Assembly: GCA_035623985.1 (NCBI GenBank)
Contig: DASPSJ010000020.1
Coordinates: 1-64,000 of the forward strand
DNA from: DAHUYF01 sp035623985
GTDB lineage: Bacteria > Pseudomonadota > Alphaproteobacteria > ATCC43930 > CGMCC-115725
Length of the DNA: 64,000 bases
Reading direction: 5' to 3'
Below the pieces are notes generated by a model. The model made no database searches and had not been told where the DNA came from. It saw only the letters and a list, made by a program, of their open reading frames with translations. Shown here one piece after another: positions 42,681 to 52,187 of this stretch (the stretch's first letter is position 1; the number at the start of each line of letters is the position of its first letter). The position numbers and the translations under genes are program-made.

Positions 42681-45600
42681 CTAGAGTCCCGCATAAACCG
42701 CGCGGGTCGCGGCTGGAAGATTGCCGCGTACTAGAAGCTCGTTGACCAAGATTACGTGAGTTTCTGGGGATTTCTCCTGCACGTCTCTGATCTTCGCGTC
42801 AGCCGCGCATCCACTCATCAACGGATGAGAAATTGCGACAACGAACTGGCGTCCGGCCGACTTCGTAATCAGGATAGGAGCTTCCACTTGTCCTACTCCG
42901 GCGACTGCGATCCGCTTGTTCGCTTCAATCTGTATGACGCCATCGGATTGCCGCTCAAGATCGCTACACAGCAGCGCGGTCGAAGCACGAAGGCGTTCTG
43001 CATCGAAGCCGGGAAGCTTACCCGTCAGAAGATATTCGAGCAGACCGATTGCAATATGACGGTCCAAATGACCGTGCTCGAATTTGTTCTTGAAGCTGCG
43101 CAAGCAGCGATAGCAGGAAGCATCGCAGTTTTCGGGACAAACTTTGACCAGCGCCAGCGCTCGTTCAAGCAATTCACGACCGCGATCTATCAACTGGCTC
43201 GCGAAGCCAGCGCCGCCCGGAAGCGTGTCATAGAGGAAGATCTCAGCCTCTAAGCCATCACGCCCGGCAGCGGTAAGCGCCGGTCTATATTCAGCCATCA
43301 ACTCGGAAGGTTCGATCTCAAGCATTTCGCATGCGGCCTTAGCCAGCGCCTCGCTCACTGTTCTAAGTACGACATCGGTTGGCGAATACCCCGGCTTGAG
43401 CGACAACGGTGGCTCTACCTTCATGGAGAACAACGCTATGTCAGTGATGAAATCCGTCCCCAATACGAGGTGCCGTATGGTGCTGTTTCCCTCGCAAATG
43501 GGTTCTTTCTCGTTTGGATACGGCTTCTGATGCGGAGCGAGTAATGTCGGCGTAGGATTGCTGCTTGCTTCGATGCGCCCGCACCGCGCGCAGTACGAAT
43601 ACCCCTCGTTGGAGGGACCTGTATTTGATACCAGGAGGTGCTGTCGCTCCTTTAGCACCCGGACTCGCTCATTAACTCCCAACCATCGAGTTTCGTCGGC
43701 TGGAGTTGGCATGGTGAGCTTAGCGCGAGTTGCGTAGCTCGTTTCCGGCAAATCGTCGGGCGAAGTAACCTCGTCGACGTCGACCGGATGCGCAAATCCA
43801 GGCGGGCGCAACCATGTTCTAGCGGGGCCAAACGTGCTCTCTCCACCGCACGCGCGGCAATCCAAGAGTTCGCCGCATTCCGCCATCAAATATGGAACGG
43901 TCTCAGCGAACCCACAGGCGGTACATTCGCGATAGATACGTCGGCGTTCCCAGGCATCAAAGCGCTCATCTTGCATCGTCGAATAGATTGCCGCTGATGT
44001 ATAACACTTGCCCGAAATCCAAATTTGCTTACCGGGCGCATATTGACTGAGGGCAACAGGAAGTCCTTGCGACGGTGCAAACCGCATGATCGGCCTGTAA
44101 TCGGTGGATCTGTCCCTGTCGAATACGTGAAAAGTCGCTACATCCGTCGGAAAGGCATAGCGAGGAAGGACGCCGCGATAGAGGAGGCGATCCAGCAGCT
44201 TGCCCGTCGTGGCGTTGTGATGGGGCTGCTCTTCGCCCTCTTCAGGCTCGTCCTCAGGTTCATCCTCTTCCTCGTCCACAATCTCGCTCGGTGCTAGCTT
44301 GATCGCCTCATCGATCGCCCCGAGGCAGTCGGCTTTCATTTCTTCGAGCAACATCGTCCGATCATCAGCGCTCAATTCAACAGGTATCCATGAGGCGATG
44401 CGGGTCTTGAGTCTCTGCTCGTTGCTTTCGAGCCAAGCTGCAAAGTCGGCGCGGTTAAGGACGCCTTCGGCCGAACGAAAACCCGATACCGTCCCGAGGA
44501 CTGAGAACAGGTCGTGCGGCTGCGACGGATCAATCTGCGGCAAACGCTCCTGATGGTAGTTTTGAAGCAGGAACGCCCGTATATGACGGCGCGTGATCTC
44601 TCGATTGTCGAGAGTCAATCGCGGATCAACAACGTCGCCTCGGATCATTCCGTCAGGTTTCGTAAAGTAGTGCTCGTCGTGACTATCGACGCTGCTGAAG
44701 GCAACCACAGTCGCCACAGCATTACCGCGGCGCCCAGCGCGGCCCGCCCGCTGCTGATAGTTAGCGCGGCCGGGCGGCATGTTCCTGAGCGCCACGCCCG
44801 ACAACGCGCCAATGTCGATACCAACTTCCATGGTTGTCGTGCTTGAAAGTACATCGATAGCTGTAACGTGCGAGGCATGCCTGCTAGACGTTAAAGGGAC
44901 ATCTTGGAATAGCAGCTCGTTCTCTTCGGCCTTTGAAAAAACATCTTCATTCTGAGGTGCGTTGAGTTGCGCCGTGTGTTCGGCCGCGATGAGTGCCATT
45001 GGCTCCTTGGGCGGGTCTCCGAGCGCAGCGATCACTGGATTGCGGTAATAGCCTTTTCTCGCACCAAATACCTGATCAGCATTTGGATCGAGAGAAACCG
45101 CATCAGGGCTTCTGCAATCAACGCAGTGTTTGAGGCCCGGGATGGGGCGGTGAACAGATTTACATGTCAAACACCGCTCCCACTGGCCGTCGAATAGGAG
45201 CGAGAGTTCGCTGCCCCTCAACCGGCGATAGCCGCTGTCGACTTCTTCCGTGAAGATGCGTAGCAGTTCGGGATGCCACTTATCCGAAAAGATTTTTCGC
45301 GCGGATTTGTCCGTGATGATGATATCCATCGCCGAGAATTTGCTTTTCTGGCCCTGAATGCTCGTTCCTTGGGTGCGCGGTCGGCGCCACCAAGCCTGCG
45401 GCATCGAGTTGAGCCAGAAGCCTTTACTTTCCCAGCACCGCAGCCACGCGCGAGCCAATCCCCGCTTCGCCTCAGGGGTCTCGGCGACACCGGGAATGTT
45501 TGGCAGTTTCTCGATGGCGGGCGTGTGCTTACTCTTTTCCACAATGGAGGCCAACGCCAGCGCTTCAAGGCCTAGGAACCTGTCCTGAACGGTCGTAACA

Positions 45601-48212
45601 ATGTTGTCGAGCAACGCTTCTGGTGGGCGCTCCGAACGCATTTCCAAGCAAAGAGCATGCAGCCCGGCGTCGGTGTCAGCCTCTCCCGAACGCACCGCAT
45701 GCTCTACCGTATCTTCGCCACCGAAGCCTTCGCCGCTTTTGAGCTCAGGTCTCAGGCGAACGCCTAACTTCTTCGATGCGAGCAATACGGCGAGATACAA
45801 ATCCTCCAAGCTAATGAGGGGAAGCAGACCCGGAACGGCTTGGAGTCTTTTCATGCCCCAAGCGATCAGAGGCCGCAGCGAGTCTCTAACGGAGTACATT
45901 TGCAAGTTGGGCGCTAGTCGAGCGGCGACCTGCCGCGAATCCGAGAAGATGAGGACTTTTCGCCCGCGGAGCGGCGCGAAGCGGCTGGCTGGAACGGCAC
46001 CTGGGGGCTGAATCTGAATCTGTCTGGCGACAAGCGCCTGAAAGGGCTGATCTCCCTTGGTTTGGTGATCTTGTACTGTTGAGCGTCCAAAGCGTGCCTT
46101 CTCTCGGCATACCGCGCAGGGCACAAACTGTCCGCGCGAAACCATGCTCGGGTCAATATTGCCGTCTTCATCGGTGATCGGCATCACGCGGTCGCGTCTC
46201 AGAAAAACGCGCCTCATCCTAGGGCCGATAACTTTGGGATTGAGCCGACCGGTCTCGATATCGTAGTCGGCAGCTTCAACAACATCATCGTGTTTTGGCT
46301 CTTCTAGCAGCAAATCGAGCGCCAGCAGCGGCGCTGAGTCGCTATTCTCAAACTTCAGCCAATGGCCAGGCTCGGACCATAGCGCAGACGGATTATCGAC
46401 ATCGTTCGTATAAGCCCGTGCATAAGCGGTGCCGCAATAGCGACAAGTGAACAGTTCCAGGACTCGAGCGCCGCAGTCGCAGCGTACCTTCGGTTGACCA
46501 TATAGCTTTCCGCCAATGCCACTATATCGGTGCTCAGGGATCTCTGAGCAGTTGGGGTCCATGCAAATCCACAGGCCTGGCAAGCCACGGAAGAAATTAT
46601 GGATGCGGCAAGGGAGCAAGCCGGGCCCCTTAGGGTCTATGCGGGCGATGCTGCCAAGGGCCATCAGCCTCGTAACGGCACGGTCAGAAGTCTCACCCGC
46701 CTTCCCGAAGATAGTTGGGCCGAGCTCCTTGACGCGGCGGGCGCCTTTCATCGTTTCATTTACCAAGAGACCCATTGGCGGAAAGCTCGAGAGTGCGTGA
46801 TACAGATCGCGCTCCAGTCCCTCACCCTTCGCTGCGTCTCGGTATTCGAGCAACGGTCGAATGACGGCCTCGCGGTCAGCATCGGTCGTCGCGTTATAGA
46901 ATGCGTCCATGTCTATGCGGGAAAGAACCTCGGCATCGCGCACGGATCCGGCGCCCTCAGGCTTGCGGAGATCCAACTCGCCGCTAATGGCTACAAACGT
47001 TTCAGCAGGGACCCCCGACAGTTGCGAGCCGAACGCCGGGGCGTATTCCCTGTTCTTGAAGCTTGCCGTTGCGCAAATGACCTGAAACCGTTCGGGCCGA
47101 ACGTCCAACCTATCGCGCAGACGCCGCAGGAGCAGCCCGACTTCGGCGCCAGCGGCGCCTCTGTAGAGATGAGCTTCATCGAGGACGATCAAAAATTTTT
47201 CGTCGGGATTTTCGGCAAGCCAACTGCGCGAATGGTCGAAGATCGGCCGCTCTATGGGCCGTATCAGCATATATTCAAGCATCGAATAGTTGGTGACGAG
47301 AAGGTCCGGCGGCGCGATCTGCACCTCGTGGCGCGTCAAAAGTTCCGAATCGTCTGAAAGCGCGATCGCTCGCTTAAATTCTTTCGTTTTCTGATTCTGC
47401 CAGTTGGTTCCTAGCTTCCCGAACCACGCGACCAGATCGGGCTTTGCGGGCCACTTGCCCCGCTCTTTGAGCTGACGCAAGAGATCCGCAGCCTGCGTTT
47501 GTTCGTCGGTTTCCGGCCCAGCTGCGCGACGCTGAATATCGACATAGAACTCCTCAAAGGCTTTGAGCTTCACGGAGTCTTTCTTGGATGTGCGAACGCC
47601 AGCATAAGGTGTGCGGCTCGTATAACGGGCGAATCTTGGTGGCCTTCCCGTCCATTTCTTAAATAGTTCGACGAGCCGACGGTCGCCGAAAAGCGCGCGC
47701 AGACGCCCAAGCTGGTCGTTTACCAGCGCGTTCATCGGATAAAGGATGAGTGCCCGTACCGCTGTTTGGCTAGCGAATGCAGAGCCGCGTGTCTTCGCCT
47801 CGCGCGCAAGCTTGCCGAGTATGGGGAGCAAGAAGGATTCAGTCTTGCCCGAACCCGTACCCGTCATAATGAGAAGGTTCTTGCCCCTTACAAGCGCGTG
47901 GGAAACCGATTGTGACTGATGCTTGTAGGGCGGGTTATAGATCAGCGCGGGATGTTCCGGCGCGGCCTTTGCGAGGAGCTGAAAAACCTCGAGAGCGGCC
48001 TGCGGAAGTCCCGCCATCTCTTCGAATTTCTCACCTGACTGATAGCGCGGCGTTGACTCGATATAGGGCTCCTGATGGATCACGCCTACGAGGTCGAGCA
48101 ATTCGCGCCTTTGATCGATGAGCGCTGGCGAGCTTATGTGGTAGGTAGCTTCGACGTAGTCACGCAGAGCGGCGTGAAGCTCTTCAATGGTCTCTTGTAT
48201 GGTCTGCGACAT
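42681..48212 (-). CDS. druE: DruE: giant DEAH-box helicase with DUF1998-type C-terminus
   Basis: A 1843-residue superfamily 2 helicase. Walker A GTGSGKT is at 118-124, motif Ia LYPMNALVNDQ at about 157-167, the DEAH box at 345-348, ICATASF follows, and the second RecA-like half shows ATTMEVGID-type STTTMEVGIDIGAL and motif VI QQRAGRAGRRG. Several Cys pairs form zinc-ribbon-like clusters (CDCGARVLELFTCRYCG; CLTCKSVHRPIPGLKHC; CTACGF). The C-terminus has the DUF1998 pattern DTLPGGAGF, then ENCDASCYRCLRSF. Size, order and the druA gene upstream identify it as DruE of a Druantia-type system. In that system it is essential for phage defence in the known cases. GGGGAGGG precedes the start. Confidence 0.88.
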   Translation of the reverse strand: MSQTIQETIEELHAALRDYVEATYHISSPALIDQRRELLDLVGVIHQEPYIESTPRYQSGEKFEEMAGLPQAALEVFQLLAKAAPEHPALIYNPPYKHQSQSVSHALVRGKNLLIMTGTGSGKTESFLLPILGKLAREAKTRGSAFASQTAVRALILYPMNALVNDQLGRLRALFGDRRLVELFKKWTGRPPRFARYTSRTPYAGVRTSKKDSVKLKAFEEFYVDIQRRAAGPETDEQTQAADLLRQLKERGKWPAKPDLVAWFGKLGTNWQNQKTKEFKRAIALSDDSELLTRHEVQIAPPDLLVTNYSMLEYMLIRPIERPIFDHSRSWLAENPDEKFLIVLDEAHLYRGAAGAEVGLLLRRLRDRLDVRPERFQVICATASFKNREYAPAFGSQLSGVPAETFVAISGELDLRKPEGAGSVRDAEVLSRIDMDAFYNATTDADREAVIRPLLEYRDAAKGEGLERDLYHALSSFPPMGLLVNETMKGARRVKELGPTIFGKAGETSDRAVTRLMALGSIARIDPKGPGLLPCRIHNFFRGLPGLWICMDPNCSEIPEHRYSGIGGKLYGQPKVRCDCGARVLELFTCRYCGTAYARAYTNDVDNPSALWSEPGHWLKFENSDSAPLLALDLLLEEPKHDDVVEAADYDIETGRLNPKVIGPRMRRVFLRRDRVMPITDEDGNIDPSMVSRGQFVPCAVCREKARFGRSTVQDHQTKGDQPFQALVARQIQIQPPGAVPASRFAPLRGRKVLIFSDSRQVAARLAPNLQMYSVRDSLRPLIAWGMKRLQAVPGLLPLISLEDLYLAVLLASKKLGVRLRPELKSGEGFGGEDTVEHAVRSGEADTDAGLHALCLEMRSERPPEALLDNIVTTVQDRFLGLEALALASIVEKSKHTPAIEKLPNIPGVAETPEAKRGLARAWLRCWESKGFWLNSMPQAWWRRPRTQGTSIQGQKSKFSAMDIIITDKSARKIFSDKWHPELLRIFTEEVDSGYRRLRGSELSLLFDGQWERCLTCKSVHRPIPGLKHCVDCRSPDAVSLDPNADQVFGARKGYYRNPVIAALGDPPKEPMALIAAEHTAQLNAPQNEDVFSKAEENELLFQDVPLTSSRHASHVTAIDVLSSTTTMEVGIDIGALSGVALRNMPPGRANYQQRAGRAGRRGNAVATVVAFSSVDSHDEHYFTKPDGMIRGDVVDPRLTLDNREITRRHIRAFLLQNYHQERLPQIDPSQPHDLFSVLGTVSGFRSAEGVLNRADFAAWLESNEQRLKTRIASWIPVELSADDRTMLLEEMKADCLGAIDEAIKLAPSEIVDEEEDEPEDEPEEGEEQPHHNATTGKLLDRLLYRGVLPRYAFPTDVATFHVFDRDRSTDYRPIMRFAPSQGLPVALSQYAPGKQIWISGKCYTSAAIYSTMQDERFDAWERRRIYRECTACGFAETVPYLMAECGELLDCRACGGESTFGPARTWLRPPGFAHPVDVDEVTSPDDLPETSYATRAKLTMPTPADETRWLGVNERVRVLKERQHLLVSNTGPSNEGYSYCARCGRIEASSNPTPTLLAPHQKPYPNEKEPICEGNSTIRHLVLGTDFITDIALFSMKVEPPLSLKPGYSPTDVVLRTVSEALAKAACEMLEIEPSELMAEYRPALTAAGRDGLEAEIFLYDTLPGGAGFASQLIDRGRELLERALALVKVCPENCDASCYRCLRSFKNKFEHGHLDRHIAIGLLEYLLTGKLPGFDAERLRASTALLCSDLERQSDGVIQIEANKRIAVAGVGQVEAPILITKSAGRQFVVAISHPLMSGCAADAKIRDVQEKSPETHVILVNELLVRGNLPAATRAVYAGL

Positions 48213-48224
48213 TTCACCCTCCCC

Positions 48225-49307
48225 TTAGCCGGACGCTGGTCGTGGTGAAAGCCAGAGTCGTTCTTTGAGAAACTGTTCCTCGCTCGCAAGTTCAGAATCT
48301 CGAACGAGGAACGACATCAGGCAATACTCGGGTTTCGCCTCTTGCCCGAATACCAACAGCCGCCGGTGCGCCCAAAGCGGTAGAGGAGAAAAGAGATCGA
48401 TACATGTTCCTTCCGGCGTCTTCCTGACCCGATAAAGTTGCGGCGTTCCGTTGAGATGGTCGATAGCCATTTGCAAATGCCAGGCCGCATCACAGCCGCG
48501 CACTGGCGAGCCTTTCAAGGGCAGATCGAGAATTTGCGTCGGCTGGCCATTCGTAAGAGCTACAACGCCCCACAGGGGTGCACCATAGGCCTGCGGACGC
48601 CGACACACAAAAATGCCGCTCTCGTCCTTTGGCGCGACCCACCGTCCCTTGTAGTAATTTGGAGGACGAGTTGGATCGAGGATCGTTAGTTCCTCGATGG
48701 CGCCGCTAGGTGGCTGCGCATTCAGCTTGCGCCAAATACCGTCTCGCAGATCAAGAGCAGATTGCGGCTTGGGTGGCCTGAGCCAAGCTCCCTCGGATGT
48801 CTCAATCAGTCCAAGGTCACGAAGAATCCGCAGCAGTTCTTCGTCGCATTGCCGAATGACACGCAAACTTCCCTGATAGTCGATGCGAGACCGCAATGTC
48901 TGAGGCAACGGTTCAGTTTGGTCCTTGGCGAGACCGATGACGAGAATGCTTTGATTGCTGCGCGTGACAAAACCCGGCGGTGCTGCGAACACCCATGTTC
49001 CCTTGACCGTCGGATCGTCGAGCGTCACCTGATTCAATTCCAGTAAGTCGCCGATCACTGCGAGCTTCTCGGTGACGAGCTCGAGGCGTTCCCTCAAGGC
49101 TCGCGGATCATCCACCAGATCCCTGAGGCTGTCGGCTACCGCTCCTATTAGCGTGGACGGCGAACAGGGGCAGAGAAACCCGGCTGTCCTTCGCAATGAT
49201 GTAGCCAGAAACGGCTCGTCGATTGCCGCCCCCGCCGCGTCCGGCAGCCCGAGGGCGGCGCGACTTGCTTTCACCACGTCCTTCGAAGCGACTTCAGCGA
49301 TCACCAT
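48225..49307 (-). CDS. Druantia-associated protein of unknown function (360 aa)
   Basis: A 360-residue protein without a recognised domain. Its N-terminal third is helical and its last third has the look of a beta-rich domain (PPNYYKGRWVAPKDESGIFV; PLWGVVALTNGQPTQILDLP). It starts at ATG 49307 (GAGG upstream; GTG at 49313 is an alternative), overlaps the gene upstream by 7 bases and is followed by druE after 12 bases. By position it corresponds to DruD of type I Druantia; that equivalence is inferred, since I cannot align it. Confidence 0.75.
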   Translation of the reverse strand: MVIAEVASKDVVKASRAALGLPDAAGAAIDEPFLATSLRRTAGFLCPCSPSTLIGAVADSLRDLVDDPRALRERLELVTEKLAVIGDLLELNQVTLDDPTVKGTWVFAAPPGFVTRSNQSILVIGLAKDQTEPLPQTLRSRIDYQGSLRVIRQCDEELLRILRDLGLIETSEGAWLRPPKPQSALDLRDGIWRKLNAQPPSGAIEELTILDPTRPPNYYKGRWVAPKDESGIFVCRRPQAYGAPLWGVVALTNGQPTQILDLPLKGSPVRGCDAAWHLQMAIDHLNGTPQLYRVRKTPEGTCIDLFSPLPLWAHRRLLVFGQEAKPEYCLMSFLVRDSELASEEQFLKERLWLSPRPASG

Positions 49308-52165
49308 TGCCACCTCGGCATTCCACGCCCCGTTTCGCTAGACCCGTGGGTGGCGGATATCAGCGCCACGAGACGGGCGCCACGAAGGAGCACAGGGTTT
49401 GCTGCGACTTGCTTGAAAAATCCTTCCAGGTTCTCGCGATACATCGCGCAGAGGCGCTGCGGTTGGCTTGCCAGCTTGAGAGCAAATTCGCACAGTGCAG
49501 GATCGGTGGAGATATTGTATTGTGCGGCTTTGCCGGCAAACCATTTTTTGCCTGCTGTTGTGCCCGATTCGAGCTTTTGGGCCTCACGGCGGAGAATCAC
49601 GGCGAAGCCAGAGGCTGACACACCTCCGACTAACTTACAAAGCGCCTGCAGTGTTTCTTCTGAGGCACCGCGGTTTAGGACTTCTTTTTCGGCCCTACAC
49701 CAATCCGGGCCGCAAAGGACTCGGTAGATTAGTTCAGTAAGAGCCTCGGTAACTTTAAGGCGCCGAATCTGAACAAGTGATCCAGTTAGTCGGGCTTCCG
49801 TCCATAGTTGAAGCCAGTTGACAATTTCGATCAGGCTCTTGGGATCGCTGCTCGGTGGCTTCAATTTCGGCGTCGCCACCAGCCCCATAAATCCGCCGAT
49901 AGCCTGGGATGTGCCGACGACAAGGGAATCTCGGTACTGACCATGAGCGCCAACATAGAGGCCGCCGGCACCTCCGACTTCCAATCCATACCGTATCTTT
50001 TCGGCGGACAGATGAGCCGGGACGGTAGGATCGGCGAAGCTATACTGAGTGGCCTGAGGCGCATCGTCGAATCCAGTATCGTCGACTAAACGCACTTCCG
50101 TTTTCCTGGCGTCATGCCGACACACCCAGCGGACGGGAGTTACGTCGCGTTCGAGCCGAACGATGAATTCACCCAGCTCCTCCGCCTTAATCGAAAGGCG
50201 TGCGGAAGCCGCTTGAAGATATGACCAAGCCTGATGCTGATGTTCCAATGCTTGCCTGAAAACTTTCGACCACGTTGTGGGAGTGACCGGCAGGTCGAGA
50301 TGCTTGGAAATCTGCAAGCTACTAAGTTCTTCGCCGCTAACGCTGCGCATAGACACCGAGGCCGATACGTGCCGCCCTTCGGGGCCCAAAACGGAGATCC
50401 TGACTGCGTCTTCCCAAAAAGCATCGAGTGTCGGATAGGGGGGGTCGAGCAACACGGTCAAGCCGGAATGGAGCGTCGTGCCTGGAACCCACGGTTCGGG
50501 ATCGCGAACGCGAAGTTCGACGAATCCTTCCAGCTCCGGTATCGGATAGCGATCGAAGCTGTCGTGGTGCGCCTTGGCGTAAAGCAGATGCTTTCCAGGT
50601 GAAAGCGGCGGCAGCTTCACAAAAACGGGAAACCCGACCGGACCGGCCTCGATCACGAGGGAAGGCTGGTTGTCGATGCTGAGATGATAGGAATCGACAG
50701 GGTGATCGTGAGCGATGCCGAAGCACGGCGTTTCAGTTGTCAGCCATTCCGAACGGCCCTCGCCGTCCCATCCCCGTCCTGAGAGACCAGCGGGCCATAT
50801 CCTGATCGTTTTTGCCACCTGGAGGTCAAGCCTAGCTAGGCCCGTGAGGACTTCCTCGGACAGCTTATCAGGCACCTCCATGTAACTCGTGTGTATGTTG
50901 CTGCAATCTGTCTTGCACGGGGTCAAAAAGGCGGGAGGGTTGCTGATCGGAGCTGCTGTCAAAATGATGTAGCGCCTGCCGGGCCGGACGAATCGACCCT
51001 TGATCTCGCGCGCGATGCCATCTGGCCCCAGGCGACATAGCCAATTCGCGCCTCTTGTGAGGCAACACTCGCTATTGAGCAAATGGTCTATCGTTTTATG
51101 TGATCGTTCGAACTGAATGACTGGACGATCGGGGCTCGGCCAGTTCTTTAGGATTCGCCTTTGAGCGCCGTAGAGCAAGCCGCTAGCGGGTACCCAGGTA
51201 TCTCCCGTTCCAATGATCTTGCATCGGGTCGCGCGCAGAAAGTCCCGATACTCAGGATCGAAGCTTGCAACGCTGCCAAAGTCGGGGACTTCCAGCATAA
51301 CTGACCATAGTTCAGGACCGGATCGCCGCATCATCAATGTCGGCTCTATGCCGACGTTCTTGGGTTGCGGCGCCCCGTCTTCTTCTTCGCCGAAGTCGCC
51401 ACGGGGATCGAAGAAGCTTGCTTGACGAGCCGTTCCTGCGAAATGATCCGAGACGACGGTGCGTGTTTCTTTCATCCACTCGCGCGTTTTCTGTATGCGC
51501 TCTAGATCCAAAAGGATTCTTCGCAGCGTCGGCTCGTAAATCGGACTCTTGGTATCCTGCTCCTTTCGGGTGAGCAGCCCCATAGCGAGGCGGCCCGTTA
51601 ATTCTTCTTCCTGTAGGAAGGCGAGGAAACGTGAAGAGCCGGTGGCGTTCGCAGATAAGAGTTTCCCCACTTGACGCGGGGATGCCCTGTCAAGACCGAC
51701 GAGGCGGTAGCGAAGGTTGTAGAGCGTTTCGGCAAATTGAAATTGGAGGTACTTGGGGAGAATGGCGTGGGTGATCGGCCAACAGATGATCGGAAACGCC
51801 TCAGCCCAATCTCCATGTGGGAGATAGCCCTTGTAGGTTGCCTGGAATTTTTGGAACCAGGCCCGGAGCCAGCGGCGATCGACATTCTCTCGCCAATACG
51901 GCGTTTGCTCCTCGAAAGACTGCCAGTATTCATCACCATCGTAGGCGTAACCCAGTTCGGTCGCGTAAATGACCCATAGCAGCCAATGCTTGCTCAGTTG
52001 CTGATCAGCAGCGAGGCGTTCACGAAGAAGGAATGCAATCTCGTCGAGTTGAGCCTTATTGAGATCATGCTCAAGGGCGAACAGCGGTATGCCCGTGACC
52101 GCGTGCGAGGCGGCGAGTTCGGTAAAATGCCTTTCTAGCCGGGCCTGCCATTCGTCTAGCAGCAT
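49301..52165 (-). CDS. Druantia-associated large protein of unknown function (954 aa)
   Basis: A 954-residue cytoplasmic-looking protein. Residues 1-250 are mainly helical (LLDEWQARLERHFTELAASH; WLLWVIYATELGYAYDGDEY), about 260-620 are beta-rich, with an Ig-like stretch GKHLLYAKAHHDSFDRYPIP, and about 640-950 are helical again. I recognise no catalytic motif. In type I Druantia two genes, druB and druC, occupy this space; here one large gene does. It may be a fusion or an unrelated substitute. It follows druA by 22 bases and overlaps the next gene. Confidence 0.75.
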   Translation of the reverse strand: MLLDEWQARLERHFTELAASHAVTGIPLFALEHDLNKAQLDEIAFLLRERLAADQQLSKHWLLWVIYATELGYAYDGDEYWQSFEEQTPYWRENVDRRWLRAWFQKFQATYKGYLPHGDWAEAFPIICWPITHAILPKYLQFQFAETLYNLRYRLVGLDRASPRQVGKLLSANATGSSRFLAFLQEEELTGRLAMGLLTRKEQDTKSPIYEPTLRRILLDLERIQKTREWMKETRTVVSDHFAGTARQASFFDPRGDFGEEEDGAPQPKNVGIEPTLMMRRSGPELWSVMLEVPDFGSVASFDPEYRDFLRATRCKIIGTGDTWVPASGLLYGAQRRILKNWPSPDRPVIQFERSHKTIDHLLNSECCLTRGANWLCRLGPDGIAREIKGRFVRPGRRYIILTAAPISNPPAFLTPCKTDCSNIHTSYMEVPDKLSEEVLTGLARLDLQVAKTIRIWPAGLSGRGWDGEGRSEWLTTETPCFGIAHDHPVDSYHLSIDNQPSLVIEAGPVGFPVFVKLPPLSPGKHLLYAKAHHDSFDRYPIPELEGFVELRVRDPEPWVPGTTLHSGLTVLLDPPYPTLDAFWEDAVRISVLGPEGRHVSASVSMRSVSGEELSSLQISKHLDLPVTPTTWSKVFRQALEHQHQAWSYLQAASARLSIKAEELGEFIVRLERDVTPVRWVCRHDARKTEVRLVDDTGFDDAPQATQYSFADPTVPAHLSAEKIRYGLEVGGAGGLYVGAHGQYRDSLVVGTSQAIGGFMGLVATPKLKPPSSDPKSLIEIVNWLQLWTEARLTGSLVQIRRLKVTEALTELIYRVLCGPDWCRAEKEVLNRGASEETLQALCKLVGGVSASGFAVILRREAQKLESGTTAGKKWFAGKAAQYNISTDPALCEFALKLASQPQRLCAMYRENLEGFFKQVAANPVLLRGARLVALISATHGSSETGRGMPRWQW

Positions 52166-52187
52166 CCATGCCCCTATGCTTACTGTT

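Noticed and set aside
46599..47357. A 252-codon plus-strand frame inside druE
   Set aside because: Antisense to conserved helicase sequence, with no supporting ribosome-binding site.
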